Assembly: GCA_964439135.1 (NCBI GenBank)
Contig: CAYTNN010000056.1
Coordinates: 1-22,290 of the forward strand
From: JAFGPJ01 sp964439135
GTDB lineage: Bacteria > Planctomycetota > Phycisphaerae > Sedimentisphaerales > Anaerobacaceae
Length of the DNA stretch: 22,290 nt
Direction: 5' to 3'
Both the position numbers and the translations under genes were made by a program. The notes beneath the pieces were generated by a model. The model was not told where the DNA came from and searched no databases. It worked only from the letters and a program-made list of their open reading frames with translations. This document shows positions 7,535-15,577 of the stretch, in pieces (position 1 is the first letter of the stretch; every line of letters starts with the position of its first letter).

Positions 7535-8272
7535 TTGGATTTGGACTTTTTTGGTTGGGTAGTGGTTGCTGTTTGTGCTGTGATGGTCGGAACGACCAAA
7601 ACCGGGATGCCCGGACTTGGAATCCTCATAGTGCCTTTAATGGCGCTGGTTCTTCCGACACGTCAGTCGACCGGGATATTGCTAGGCATTCTGATTCTCG
7701 CGGATTTGTTTGCGGTTACTTACCACAGGCGTAACGCCAGGTGGGGGCACGTGCTGCGTTTACTTCCGGCGGCTTTTGCCGGGATTGTGGCGGGATACTT
7801 CGGCTTGAGATTCGTCAACGACCAGCAGCTCAAGCCGATTATCGGTGGAATCGTTCTGGTAATGTTGAGCGTCAATTACTGGCGGACCAGGGCCAAAGGT
7901 GAAGATGCGCCGGTTCCGACACAATGGTGGTTCGCCGTCGTGCTCGGATTCATGGCCGGGGTTACGACGATGATGGCTAACGCCGCCGGGCCAGTCATGA
8001 TTATTTATCTGCTGGCGATGCGGCTGCCCAAGGTCGAATTTGTCGGAACAGGGGCGTGGTTCTTTTTTGTTGTCAACTGGCTCAAGGTGCCGTTCAGCGC
8101 CAATCTCGAATTGATGACGGCCGAATCGGTTAAACTCAATTTAATGATGCTGCCGTTCATCGCTATCGGGGCGGTTGCGGGAATATTCCTGCTAAAACGA
8201 ATCCCGCAGAAGGCATTTAACGTTATCGTGCAGATCCTGGCCGCCGCGGCAGCTATCAAACTTCTGTTTTAA
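7535..8272 (+). CDS. TSUP (TauE/SafE) family membrane permease
   Basis: 245 aa, highly hydrophobic, with about seven to eight membrane segments in two halves. The first half contains VVAVCAVMVGTTKTGMPGLG and the second VVLGFMAGVTTMMANAAGPV; this paired G/T-rich re-entrant pattern is typical of the TSUP family, which exports or imports sulfite, sulfoacetate, sulfonates or other organic anions. The substrate cannot be told from sequence. The start is a TTG at 7535 with AAGGA about 9 nt upstream; no in-frame ATG precedes it, and the next ATG would remove the first membrane helix. It is transcribed divergently from the nadB operon and is probably monocistronic, with 57 nt before pcm. No sulfur-metabolism gene is adjacent. 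Confidence 0.88.
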   Translation: MDLDFFGWVVVAVCAVMVGTTKTGMPGLGILIVPLMALVLPTRQSTGILLGILILADLFAVTYHRRNARWGHVLRLLPAAFAGIVAGYFGLRFVNDQQLKPIIGGIVLVMLSVNYWRTRAKGEDAPVPTQWWFAVVLGFMAGVTTMMANAAGPVMIIYLLAMRLPKVEFVGTGAWFFFVVNWLKVPFSANLELMTAESVKLNLMMLPFIAIGAVAGIFLLKRIPQKAFNVIVQILAAAAAIKLLF

Positions 8273-8329
8273 TTAAATCCTCATCATCGGCGAAACAGAA
8301 TTACTTTGCAAAACCACGCTTAAAAAGCG

Positions 8330-9019
8330 ATGATTGAAGCCATGCATGGTCGTCAGGGCAAAGACAATTTTAGCACCGCCAGGCAGCGGATGCTCAGGTG
8401 GGACCTGAGGGGGCGTGATATTACCGATCCTCGCGTATTGGCTGTGATGGATGAGGTTCCGAGGGAAGAGTTCATACCGCAGTCGTACCGGTCACAGGCC
8501 TACGGCGACGGCCCACTGCCCATCGGGATGGATCAGACCATTTCCCAGCCGTATATTGTCGCTTTGATGACCCAGGAGCTGCGGGTCGATTCGGAACGCG
8601 AGGTTCTAGAGATCGGCACCGGCAGCGGATACCAGACGGCTGTTTTGAGTAAGCTGGTAAAAAAAGTCTATACGATAGAAAGATTCAGTGAGCTGGCTGA
8701 TTCGGCTCAGGCGGTTTTGAGCAAACTGGGTATCAGCAACGTTGAGTTTTATGTTGGTGACGGCAGCAGCGGCTGGCCGGCTTCACGATTGCCTGCTTCG
8801 GGATGTTTCGACAGGATCATGATTACCGCCGGGGTGCCGAAGATACCGGAGCCCCTTCTCGGGCAGCTTGCTGACGGCGGCCTGATTGTTGCTCCAGTGG
8901 GCGGCAGATCGGTGCAGGGACTGGTGACCTGTCAAAAGAAAGCAGACAAACTAATAACCCGAGCGGTCTGTGACGTCCGCTTTGTCAGGCTAATCGGCAA
9001 ACACGGATTCGAGCAATAG
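8330..9019 (+). CDS. pcm: Protein-L-isoaspartate O-methyltransferase
   Basis: A 229-aa SAM-dependent enzyme that methylates L-isoaspartyl residues in damaged proteins and so starts their repair. The family signature GDGPLPIGMDQTISQPYIVA spans about residues 59-78. SAM motif I, VLEIGTGSGYQTA, is at residues 92-104, the acidic VYTIER strand follows, and post-motif FDRIMITAGVPKIP is in the right place. Length is normal. Two in-frame ATGs compete (8330 and 8342), neither with a strong ribosome binding site; I keep the first. recG starts 15 nt downstream, so the two are probably co-transcribed. The usual partners surE and rpoS are absent. Confidence 0.96.
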   Translation: MIEAMHGRQGKDNFSTARQRMLRWDLRGRDITDPRVLAVMDEVPREEFIPQSYRSQAYGDGPLPIGMDQTISQPYIVALMTQELRVDSEREVLEIGTGSGYQTAVLSKLVKKVYTIERFSELADSAQAVLSKLGISNVEFYVGDGSSGWPASRLPASGCFDRIMITAGVPKIPEPLLGQLADGGLIVAPVGGRSVQGLVTCQKKADKLITRAVCDVRFVRLIGKHGFEQ

Positions 9020-9034
9020 AAAGAGGCGTTACCT

Positions 9035-11158
9035 TTGCGGCAGCGATACGAAGAAACAGCGATGACAAAGATAGACGAGAAATCACAAACCAGGCCTGAC
9101 TTGTCGATGCCGGTCCAATTTCTCAAAGGTGTCGGGCCGGCCAGGGCGAAGATCTTCGCGCAGGTGGGGGTCGAGACGGTGGCCGATTTGCTGGAGTATT
9201 TTCCGCGTGACTGGAATTTTATGCCGGAACCGACCAGGATAGGCCAAATGCAGCCTGACCAGACGGTTACCATAATTGGCCTGGTCGAGTCGATTGACTA
9301 CCAGAGTTATCGCAGGCAGCCGCTTTTCGAGGCCATGATAAGCGACGATACGGGCGTGTGCAGGATTGTTTGGTTTCACGGCGGGTATCTTCGCGGCCAA
9401 CTGGAACCGGGCCAAATCATCATGGTATCGGGCAAGGTGACTTTGTACAAACATCAGTTGCAAATAACCAATCCGAAGTTTTTTGTGCTCAAAGAAGAAA
9501 ATCCGCAGTCGACGGAGTCTTTCAGCGGCGGCATTTACCCTGCATGCAAAGGACTAACCAGCAGGCAAATCAAACGCGTCATCGCTCCGGTGCTTGATCA
9601 ATTAACCGATCTTGTTTCGGAATTTTACGACAAAGGATTTCTGAAAGAAGCGAGGTTGATTCCCAGAAAGGACGCGTTTGCCTGGATCCATTTGCCGCCG
9701 GACGAGAAAAAACTTTCGCAGGCAAAACGCAGGTTAAAGTATGATGAGCTGTTTCTGATGCAATTGGGGTTGGCGCTTCGCCGGTACAAGGTCCAGCATT
9801 TTTCAAAGGCGGTGCCGTGCGGCTGCTCCGACAAGATTGACAGCAGAATCCGAAGGCGATTTCCGTTTCTGCTTACCGAGGACCAGAACGCGTGTATTTC
9901 TGAAATTGCTTCTGATATGGGCAAATCTGAGCCCATGAACCGGCTGCTGCAGGGTGACGTGGGCTCGGGCAAGACGGTCGTGGCACTTTATGCCGCTTTG
10001 CTGGCGGTTGCCAATAAGATGCAGGTGGCTATAATGGCGCCGACGGAGATTCTGGCCGGCCAGCATTTTCTCAGCATTGAAAGATACCTGAAAAACAGCA
10101 GCGTAAACCGGATTTTGATAATGGGGGGGCTGACCGGCAAAAAGAGGAGCCAGGTCATAAGCCCAATCGGTTCCGGCGAGATTGACATTGTTGTCGGGAC
10201 AGTGGCGCTGCTGCAGGCCGATATCGAATTTCAGAATCTGGGCCTGGTCGTGATCGATGAGCAGCACAAGTTCGGCGTTGCGCAGAGGGCGCTGCTACGC
10301 AAGCAAACGACGCCGCACTGCCTGGTAATGACGGCCACGCCGATTCCGCGCACGCTGGCGATGACCGCGTTTGGCGATCTGGATGTTTCTGTGATAAAGC
10401 ACTCGCCGCCGGGCCGGGGGGCAGTAATCACACGCTGGGTGAGCCGGCACAACAGGCAGAAAGCGTACGAATTTATCCGCGAACGTCTCAAAGCGAAGAA
10501 ACAGGCCTATTTTGTCTATCCTCGCATTACCGCCGCTGAGCAGGCTGATGATGTCAAGGCGGCGACCGATGAGGCCGAGCAGCTTTCGAAGAAAGTTTTT
10601 CCCGAGTTTAAAGTTGAGCTTCTGCACGGCCGGATGCCTTCTGTGAAGAAGCAGCAGGTGATGTCGGAATTTCGAAAGGGTAAAATTGACGTGCTGGTCT
10701 CGACGATTGTTGTTGAGGTCGGTGTCGACGTCCCGAACGCGACAATCATGGTGATAGAGGGAGCCGATCGATTCGGTTTGGCCCAGCTCCATCAGCTCAG
10801 AGGGCGTATTGGGCGGTCGGATGCAAAATCGTTTTGCTTTTTGTTCGCAGAGACCGATAACGAAACGGCTAAGAGCCGGCTTGAAATAATGACCCGGAGC
10901 AACGACGGCTTTGAGATTGCCGAGCACGATTTACGGTTGCGCGGCCCGGGGGAGATGTTCAGCACGAGGCAGCACGGCCTGCCCGATTTGAAAATCGCGA
11001 ACATCGTGGACGATTTCGATCTGCTTGTTATGGCACGGAAAAATGCGTTCGAGATGGTTTCGCAAGATCCGATGTTGACACGTGCCGAGCACAAGAATAT
11101 TCGCCGGGCGCTGCTGGCCAAATTCGGCGATGCGATCGGCATGGCGGATGTCGCCTGA
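9035..11158 (+). CDS. recG: ATP-dependent DNA helicase RecG
   Basis: A 707-aa branch-migrating helicase that remodels stalled forks, R-loops and recombination intermediates. An N-terminal wedge/OB region (about residues 65-165, including TVTIIGLVESIDYQSYRRQPLFEA) precedes the helicase core. Motif I is GDVGSGKT (Lys313), motif II is DEQH at 408-411, then TATPIPRTLAMT, the second RecA-like lobe with VVEVGVDVPNAT, and QLRGRIGRS. The C-terminal TRG-like GPGEMFSTRQHGLPDL wedge-coupling motif is present. Length is normal. I keep the TTG at 9035 because GAGG at 9023-9026 is ideally placed; the in-frame ATG at 9062 has a poorer site. It follows pcm by 15 nt. Confidence 0.97.
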   Translation: MRQRYEETAMTKIDEKSQTRPDLSMPVQFLKGVGPARAKIFAQVGVETVADLLEYFPRDWNFMPEPTRIGQMQPDQTVTIIGLVESIDYQSYRRQPLFEAMISDDTGVCRIVWFHGGYLRGQLEPGQIIMVSGKVTLYKHQLQITNPKFFVLKEENPQSTESFSGGIYPACKGLTSRQIKRVIAPVLDQLTDLVSEFYDKGFLKEARLIPRKDAFAWIHLPPDEKKLSQAKRRLKYDELFLMQLGLALRRYKVQHFSKAVPCGCSDKIDSRIRRRFPFLLTEDQNACISEIASDMGKSEPMNRLLQGDVGSGKTVVALYAALLAVANKMQVAIMAPTEILAGQHFLSIERYLKNSSVNRILIMGGLTGKKRSQVISPIGSGEIDIVVGTVALLQADIEFQNLGLVVIDEQHKFGVAQRALLRKQTTPHCLVMTATPIPRTLAMTAFGDLDVSVIKHSPPGRGAVITRWVSRHNRQKAYEFIRERLKAKKQAYFVYPRITAAEQADDVKAATDEAEQLSKKVFPEFKVELLHGRMPSVKKQQVMSEFRKGKIDVLVSTIVVEVGVDVPNATIMVIEGADRFGLAQLHQLRGRIGRSDAKSFCFLFAETDNETAKSRLEIMTRSNDGFEIAEHDLRLRGPGEMFSTRQHGLPDLKIANIVDDFDLLVMARKNAFEMVSQDPMLTRAEHKNIRRALLAKFGDAIGMADVA

Positions 11159-11177
11159 AGGATTTTAAGGTTTTCGG

Positions 11178-11206
11178 TTTACCATTTCCTGTTTCAGACT
11201 TACAAT
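11178..11206 (+). promoter_or_regulatory. Predicted sigma70-like promoter of the potassium uptake operon
   Basis: TTTACC (11178-11183), a 17-nt spacer, then TACAAT (11201-11206; five of six consensus bases). It lies between the recG stop and the ktrB start and would give a leader of about 30 nt. Confidence 0.45.
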
Positions 11207-11241
11207 TGTCAAAAAGAAACTCGGTTGTCGAAAATTGACTT

Positions 11242-13020
11242 ATGCAGATAATTTATAAAAACAAACCGCTGGAGAGGGTTTTAATCGGCGCCAATGCTCT
11301 GGTTGCGGCAGTGGTTGTGGCCTCTTTCGTTTTGTTGTTCGGTTTCCCTGAGCCTTTGCTTCGGGCCTGGATTTTATACACGGTTCAGGTGGCTTTGCTC
11401 TGTGTATTCATTGCCGATAAAATCATCCGGATGTTCAATGCCGTCTCGAAGGCCGAGTTCTGGCGGGCCAACTGGTTCGAGATTCCGCTTTTACTTGTGC
11501 TTGGAGCCACTGTCATTGGGGCCGGGCGCTGGTTCGCCCCGACGAAACCGGAAGCAACGGAAGTTCGGCATTTCGCCGTCGGTCTTTATCTTGTTGTGCA
11601 GGTCGTCGCAAAACTTTGCAAGACCAGCGTTAACCTGGCGGCATCCGGCAAAAACCCGACGCAGACCTTGATAGCGAGTTTTCTGGTTTTGATATTTTCC
11701 GGAGCGGGGCTCCTAATGCTGCCGGCGGCGTCCGCGGACGGCAAAGAAAGCCTGAGTTTTGTCGATGCCTTGTTTACGGCGACAAGCGGCACCTGTGTCA
11801 CGGGGCTGATAGTCAAAGATACCGGCCGGGATTTCAGCGTAATGGGGCAGGTGGTTATACTGGCACTGATTCAGCTCGGCGGTTTGGGGATCGTAGTATT
11901 CGGTGCGGTTTTCGCGCTGCTGCTGGGCCAGGCGTTCAGCCTGCGGGAATCAGTGGCCATGCAGGATTTGCTCAGTGCCCGAACGGTCAGCCGAATCGGC
12001 AATATGATAGCGTTTGTTTTTGTCAGCACGATTCTGATCGAAGCTCTCGGCGCGGTGAGCCTTTTGGGTATGTGGGACGGAGACGTTCAGAACAAATGGT
12101 TCTGCAGTATTTTTCATGCCATCAGCGCTTTTTGTAACGCCGGCTTTAGCCTTTTCAGCAACAGTTTTGTCGGTTACAGCCGGAGCTGGCAGGTGTACGT
12201 CGTGATCTGTCCGCTCATTATCCTTGGCGGGCTTGGCTTCAGCGTGCTGTACGACCTGGTGAATATTGCGGCTGACAGAATTAAAAGATTCTTCAAAAAG
12301 TGGTTCAATAAGCAATACAGGTTCTCGATGGAAGCACCGAAACGGATGCGGCTTCAGACCAAGATCGTTCTTAGTGTCAGTGCCTCTTTGATCGTGCTGG
12401 GGGCCTTGGCGATCCTTTTATTCGAGCGTTATGCTGCCGGTGCGGGCAGTCAAACCGAAAACACGATTACCAATGCCCTATTTCAATCGATTACAGCCAG
12501 GACGGCGGGTTTCAATACAGTCGATATCTCCGCGATGTCGCCGTCCGGCAAATTTATTTTAATTCTCCTGATGTTCATAGGGGGTTCGCCCGGTTCGACC
12601 GCAGGCGGAATCAAGACGGTTACACTGGCGGTCATTGTCATGGCGGCAATCGCAGCCCTGCGGAAACGCCATGAAGTCGAGATGTTCAGGCGCTCGGTTC
12701 GGGTGGTTGTTGTCGGCAGGGCGGTTACAGTGACGCTGCTTTTTGTTGCCGTTCTGTTTGTTGGCACCCTGGCACTGAATATTACGGAGAATTCAAACTG
12801 CTTTACAATGTCGGATATTATGTTTGAGGCGGCTTCCGCACTTGGGACAGTCGGCTTGACGACGGGAATCACGTCTCTTTTGACAACGGCCGGGAAATTG
12901 ATTATTATTGCGATGATGCTGATCGGCCGACTGGGGCCGTTGACGCTGTTGGCAGCGCTGACCTTTAACTTAAAGACGGCCCGATACAATTACCCGCAAG
13001 AGGCGGTTATTGTCGGATAA
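11242..13020 (+). CDS. ktrB: KtrB/TrkH family potassium uptake channel subunit with N-terminal membrane extension
   Basis: 592 aa, an integral membrane subunit for K+ (or Na+-coupled K+) uptake. The core has four pore repeats, each with its selectivity-filter segment: TSGTCVTGL (Gly188), AFCNAGFSL (Gly301), TARTAGFNT (Gly423) and ALGTVGLTTG (Gly538). The basic stretch GIKTVTL follows the third filter. Ahead of the core are about 130 extra residues with three to four hydrophobic segments (around residues 15-35, 42-62, 75-95 and 108-128), not found in the compact Bacillus-type KtrB and seen in some longer TrkH relatives. The ATG at 11242 has no strong ribosome binding site. The regulatory partner follows after 92 nt, most of it a repeat element. 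Whether KtrB or TrkH is the better name is not resolvable here. Confidence 0.93.
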   Translation: MQIIYKNKPLERVLIGANALVAAVVVASFVLLFGFPEPLLRAWILYTVQVALLCVFIADKIIRMFNAVSKAEFWRANWFEIPLLLVLGATVIGAGRWFAPTKPEATEVRHFAVGLYLVVQVVAKLCKTSVNLAASGKNPTQTLIASFLVLIFSGAGLLMLPAASADGKESLSFVDALFTATSGTCVTGLIVKDTGRDFSVMGQVVILALIQLGGLGIVVFGAVFALLLGQAFSLRESVAMQDLLSARTVSRIGNMIAFVFVSTILIEALGAVSLLGMWDGDVQNKWFCSIFHAISAFCNAGFSLFSNSFVGYSRSWQVYVVICPLIILGGLGFSVLYDLVNIAADRIKRFFKKWFNKQYRFSMEAPKRMRLQTKIVLSVSASLIVLGALAILLFERYAAGAGSQTENTITNALFQSITARTAGFNTVDISAMSPSGKFILILLMFIGGSPGSTAGGIKTVTLAVIVMAAIAALRKRHEVEMFRRSVRVVVVGRAVTVTLLFVAVLFVGTLALNITENSNCFTMSDIMFEAASALGTVGLTTGITSLLTTAGKLIIIAMMLIGRLGPLTLLAALTFNLKTARYNYPQEAVIVG

Positions 13021-13021
13021 T

Positions 13022-13105
13022 TTCGTCGTGCGTATCGCGCAAAATTAAAACACAATACGCAATACGCAATACGCAATACGATATACGCAATACGATATAC
13101 GAGGA
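13022..13105 (+). repeat. Heptamer-based intergenic element, copy 1 (between ktrB and ktrA)
   Basis: The element begins right after the ktrB stop with TTCGTCGTGCGTATCGCG and ends in AATACGATATAC plus a GAGGA. Positions 13053-13101 are a 7-bp tandem array of seven units: CAATACG as units 1-4 and 6, ATATACG as units 5 and 7. The two ends are imperfect inverted repeats. The final GAGGA (13101-13105) is the ribosome binding site of ktrA. A homologous copy in the opposite genomic orientation is at 17420-17509. Confidence 0.8.
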
Positions 13106-13112
13106 ACGAATT

Positions 13113-13799
13113 ATGAGACGGTTTGCGGTAATAGGACTGGGGCGATTCGGCAAAAAACTGGCCATCGCGCTGGCGATGAGCGGTGCAGAGGTGATCGCTA
13201 TTGACAAAAACCGGGATGAGATCGAGCTGATTACAGACCAGGTCAGTCACGCAGTCAGGCTCGACAGCACCGATGAAGGGGCCCTCAAGTCCCAGGGTGT
13301 GGACAAGGTGGATGTCGCGATTATCGGCATCGGACAAGGAGCCGGTGGTTTTGAGTCGGCCATTCTGACGGTCGTGAACCTCCGGCAAATGGGTATCAAA
13401 CAAATCTACGCCAGAGCGGAGGATTTGATTGCCGGCGAGGTCTTTTCCAAAGTGGGGGCCACCGAGGTAATTTACCCCGAAATCGAATCTGCCGAGCGAT
13501 GGGCCTTTAAGCTGATCGCGCCACAAATAGGGGAGAAGATAGACTTCGCGGAAGGCTATAGCCTGGCCCGGATAAAAGCACCAGCGAGTTTCAACGGCAG
13601 GACGGTCATGGATTTACAACTCCGGCAAAAACACAATGTCAATCTGGTCTTAATCAAGCGCGGTGAAAACAGCAAACAAACGAAGGCCGAGAAGGGCAAG
13701 ATTATCAATGTCCCGATGCCCAGCACGGTGATTTATCAGGATGATATTTTAATGGTCGCCGGCTCCGATGCCGACCTCGCAAAACTACCTCAGGAATAG
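13113..13799 (+). CDS. ktrA: KtrA/TrkA family potassium uptake regulatory subunit (RCK)
   Basis: 228 aa, a cytosolic gating ring subunit that binds nucleotides and controls the KtrB channel. The N-terminal RCK_N Rossmann domain (residues 1-125) has VIGLGRFG with glycines 8, 10 and 13 and an acidic Asp31 at the end of strand 2 (VIAID), as in NAD(H)/ATP-binding RCK domains. A TrkA_C domain occupies about residues 140-228. There is a single RCK unit, as in KtrA, rather than two as in E. coli TrkA. The ATG at 13113 has GAGGA 7 nt upstream, supplied by the edge of the heptamer element. It directly follows the channel gene, as is usual for this system. An insertion-like, lysine-rich loop (KRGENSKQTKAEKGK) sits in the C-terminal domain. 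Confidence 0.94.
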   Translation: MRRFAVIGLGRFGKKLAIALAMSGAEVIAIDKNRDEIELITDQVSHAVRLDSTDEGALKSQGVDKVDVAIIGIGQGAGGFESAILTVVNLRQMGIKQIYARAEDLIAGEVFSKVGATEVIYPEIESAERWAFKLIAPQIGEKIDFAEGYSLARIKAPASFNGRTVMDLQLRQKHNVNLVLIKRGENSKQTKAEKGKIINVPMPSTVIYQDDILMVAGSDADLAKLPQE

Positions 13800-13832
13800 A
13801 ATCTCCTGATTAGCCAGTTGGGGACTACGAAA

Positions 13833-15047
13833 ATGATTAGGACAGGGTACATTTCAGCCACTATATGCGCAGTAATTTTTCTTTTGTTGCCGGGCTGTCA
13901 AAGGAAAGACCGCCAGAGCAGGCCTACAGAGACCGGTGACGAGATTGTCTGCCCTATGCTTTATCAAGAAAGCGAGTCATTCGTTAATGCGCTGAAGTTT
14001 ATTGAGGTTCCCGAAGACAGATTGGAGACTTCGATATCTTCTGTAAGAAATAGGGGAGAACTGGGCAGCCAAAGCCAATTGTTATTTGCCAATAAGCTCT
14101 TTAGTCTCCGCAAGAGCGGGAATGTGGATATGTTTGTTTCTATGCTCAGCGAAGGCACCAAAAAGCAACTCAATAACGACAACAACAAAAGAATGCTGCA
14201 CCACTATATAAGAGAGATTAAAGATAAAACGTTTCTTTACGGTGAGCATGACTTCAAGTTCTTTGCTACGTTTCGCGAATTCACGCAGGAAGACGGGGAG
14301 ATACTGAAAAAGCACGTAAATTTTTCCGACACCCCGTCTCACATCATTCAGTATTTTCACTTCCATAAGCCTAAATACATGCTGATAGGTTCGAGTTTTT
14401 ACCTTATGGAGGATGACGGCTCATACAAGATTGTCACACAGACATTGTTGCATAGTGAGCTTACAGCCCCTGCTAAGAACCAGATGTCTTCAGGCCGGAA
14501 AGAGTACGGCATTGTCTCATTTGAACAGATCGACGATGCCTACACGAAGGCAAATATTTGGAAATATGACTGGAAGATCGATTTAGGCCTTGACCAGAAC
14601 CTGCACAATACTTTTGAGTTGTTAAAGCTTACGGAGATTATCTCCGCCCAGGGTCATGCTGACATTCACCCGGAAATTGCAAAACAGGTTCTCCTGGAAG
14701 AAAGTGTATTTGAAAAGTATAGGTATAAGCAATTTGAATTCAGATTCCGAGTAGGCGACCGGGGACCTGTGGATAATTTATTTAAGTACGGCCAACGGCT
14801 TTCAGGCTGGGATTATAATATTTCCATCGGTGGATTTGGAACTTCATCATCAATGTTCTTTCCTGGAATAGACATTGCAAATGTCCGGTTAAACAAACAA
14901 GGCGGTTTTAATGGCTCCGATCTGGAATTTATATCCTTTGAAACTACGAAAGAAGGCATCAAATATAAAAATCGAGTCATTTTAAGGAAAGAGCAGATCA
15001 GCTCTACAGATGAGCTGGAAAGGCTGCAACTCGAAGAAGAAAGTTAA
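13833..15047 (+). CDS. Predicted lipoprotein of unknown function
   Basis: 404 aa from the ATG at 13833; a TTG at 13818 is in frame, but GGGGA is 8 nt before the ATG. The signal has IRTGY, a hydrophobic core and lipobox LPGC with Cys at residue 22. The mature part is rich in charged and aromatic residues, with a region around residues 100-200 (DMFVSMLSEGTKKQL, then FATFREFTQEDGE) that could be helical plus beta. The C-terminal half is probably beta-rich and ends in a Glu-rich helix. I recognise no catalytic motif or named family. It follows ktrA by 33 nt on the same strand and may be a third gene in that transcript, but the codon and residue composition is more AT-rich than its neighbours, so it may have been acquired separately. 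Convergent to the small ORFs beyond. Confidence 0.78.
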   Translation: MIRTGYISATICAVIFLLLPGCQRKDRQSRPTETGDEIVCPMLYQESESFVNALKFIEVPEDRLETSISSVRNRGELGSQSQLLFANKLFSLRKSGNVDMFVSMLSEGTKKQLNNDNNKRMLHHYIREIKDKTFLYGEHDFKFFATFREFTQEDGEILKKHVNFSDTPSHIIQYFHFHKPKYMLIGSSFYLMEDDGSYKIVTQTLLHSELTAPAKNQMSSGRKEYGIVSFEQIDDAYTKANIWKYDWKIDLGLDQNLHNTFELLKLTEIISAQGHADIHPEIAKQVLLEESVFEKYRYKQFEFRFRVGDRGPVDNLFKYGQRLSGWDYNISIGGFGTSSSMFFPGIDIANVRLNKQGGFNGSDLEFISFETTKEGIKYKNRVILRKEQISSTDELERLQLEEES

Positions 15048-15071
15048 GAACGAAGAAGTAAACTCAAAGAA

Positions 15072-15099
15072 TTCTACGTTCTACACTCTGCATTCTTCA
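15072..15099. repeat. Degenerate 7-bp tandem repeat (4 units)
   Basis: Four heptamers in phase at 15072, 15079, 15086 and 15093, with loose consensus TTCTNCA/G. The array lies between two convergent genes and forms the last codons of the small minus-strand ORF ending at 15074, whose C-terminus (MKNAECRT) is therefore repeat-derived. Confidence 0.45.
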
Positions 15100-15367
15100 T
15101 TACGCCGGATACCTCGATATTCCAGAATTTGCAGATCAACTTGAACAAGTTCCAATCTTCGGTAACGTGATAGAAAGACTTGAGAAATGTTACATCTTCG
15201 TCCGGTAATTCTTGAAGGCGAAGGTAGAACGCTTCTTCGGTTTTAGGCGTATTCTCGAACCATTTTAGCGTAGCCCAGGAACGCCTATGACGTTCAAATT
15301 GGGGTTGTTCGATCTGGGCTTCAAATCTCATCTTATCCGACTGGCCTGTTTCATGATGTGTTTTCAT
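15074..15367 (-). CDS. Small hypothetical protein, coupled to the CxxC micro-ORF
   Basis: 97 aa from the ATG at 15367. A GTG at 15403 and an ATG at 15385 are in frame, but neither has a well-spaced ribosome binding site. I prefer 15367 because it overlaps the stop of the upstream micro-ORF by the classic ATGA, implying translational coupling. The protein is soluble, charged and Trp/Phe-rich (RRSWATLKWFEN; FLKSFYHVTEDWNLF) and has no motif I recognise. Its last eight residues fall in a heptamer repeat, so the original C-terminus may have been replaced or extended. It could be a remnant of a longer gene; alternatively both small ORFs are decayed DNA. Support is the overlap and protein-like composition only. 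Confidence 0.45.
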   Translation of the reverse strand: MKTHHETGQSDKMRFEAQIEQPQFERHRRSWATLKWFENTPKTEEAFYLRLQELPDEDVTFLKSFYHVTEDWNLFKLICKFWNIEVSGVMKNAECRT

Positions 15368-15507
15368 TGATTTGTCCGCTTCCATTCCAATACAGCTTTC
15401 CACTTCCTTACGATACTATCCTCCTGAAGTTTATTGCTCAAGGCAACCACTTCTGCTGACACCTTGAACGACTTGTGACAGAATGAACATCGGCCAGTAC
15501 CGGGCAT
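15364..15507 (-). CDS. 47-aa micro-protein with a CxxC motif
   Basis: This frame is short but protein-like. From the ATG at 15507 (a GTG at 15510 is the alternative) it encodes 47 residues: an N-terminal RCSFCHKSF, a half zinc-finger or zinc-ribbon knuckle, then a charged amphipathic helix ending in EWKRTNQ. Its TGA overlaps the ATG of the next small ORF (15367) in an ATGA. Only one Cys pair is visible, so metal binding would need a dimer or the nearby His. No Shine-Dalgarno is evident. It lies 70 nt after rluD on the same strand and could be read from that transcript. The CxxC head resembles the start of some ClpX-type or phage zinc knuckles, but the rest does not let me assign a family. It may also be a fragment. 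Confidence 0.4.
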   Translation of the reverse strand: MPGTGRCSFCHKSFKVSAEVVALSNKLQEDSIVRKWKAVLEWKRTNQ

Positions 15508-15577
15508 CACTTTAGTGTAATCAGGAGCAGTCGCAGCAATGTTGTCTAAAGGGGATGGAGGAAGATATTAGTGCAAG

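Noticed and set aside
13053..13101. CRISPR array
   Set aside because: Units are 7 bp and contiguous with no spacers, and there are no cas genes.
13007..13207. Minus-strand frame with repeated YCVLRIA-like residues
   Set aside because: This is translation of the 7-bp array, whose period gives a 7-residue repeat in any frame; it is not a repeat protein.
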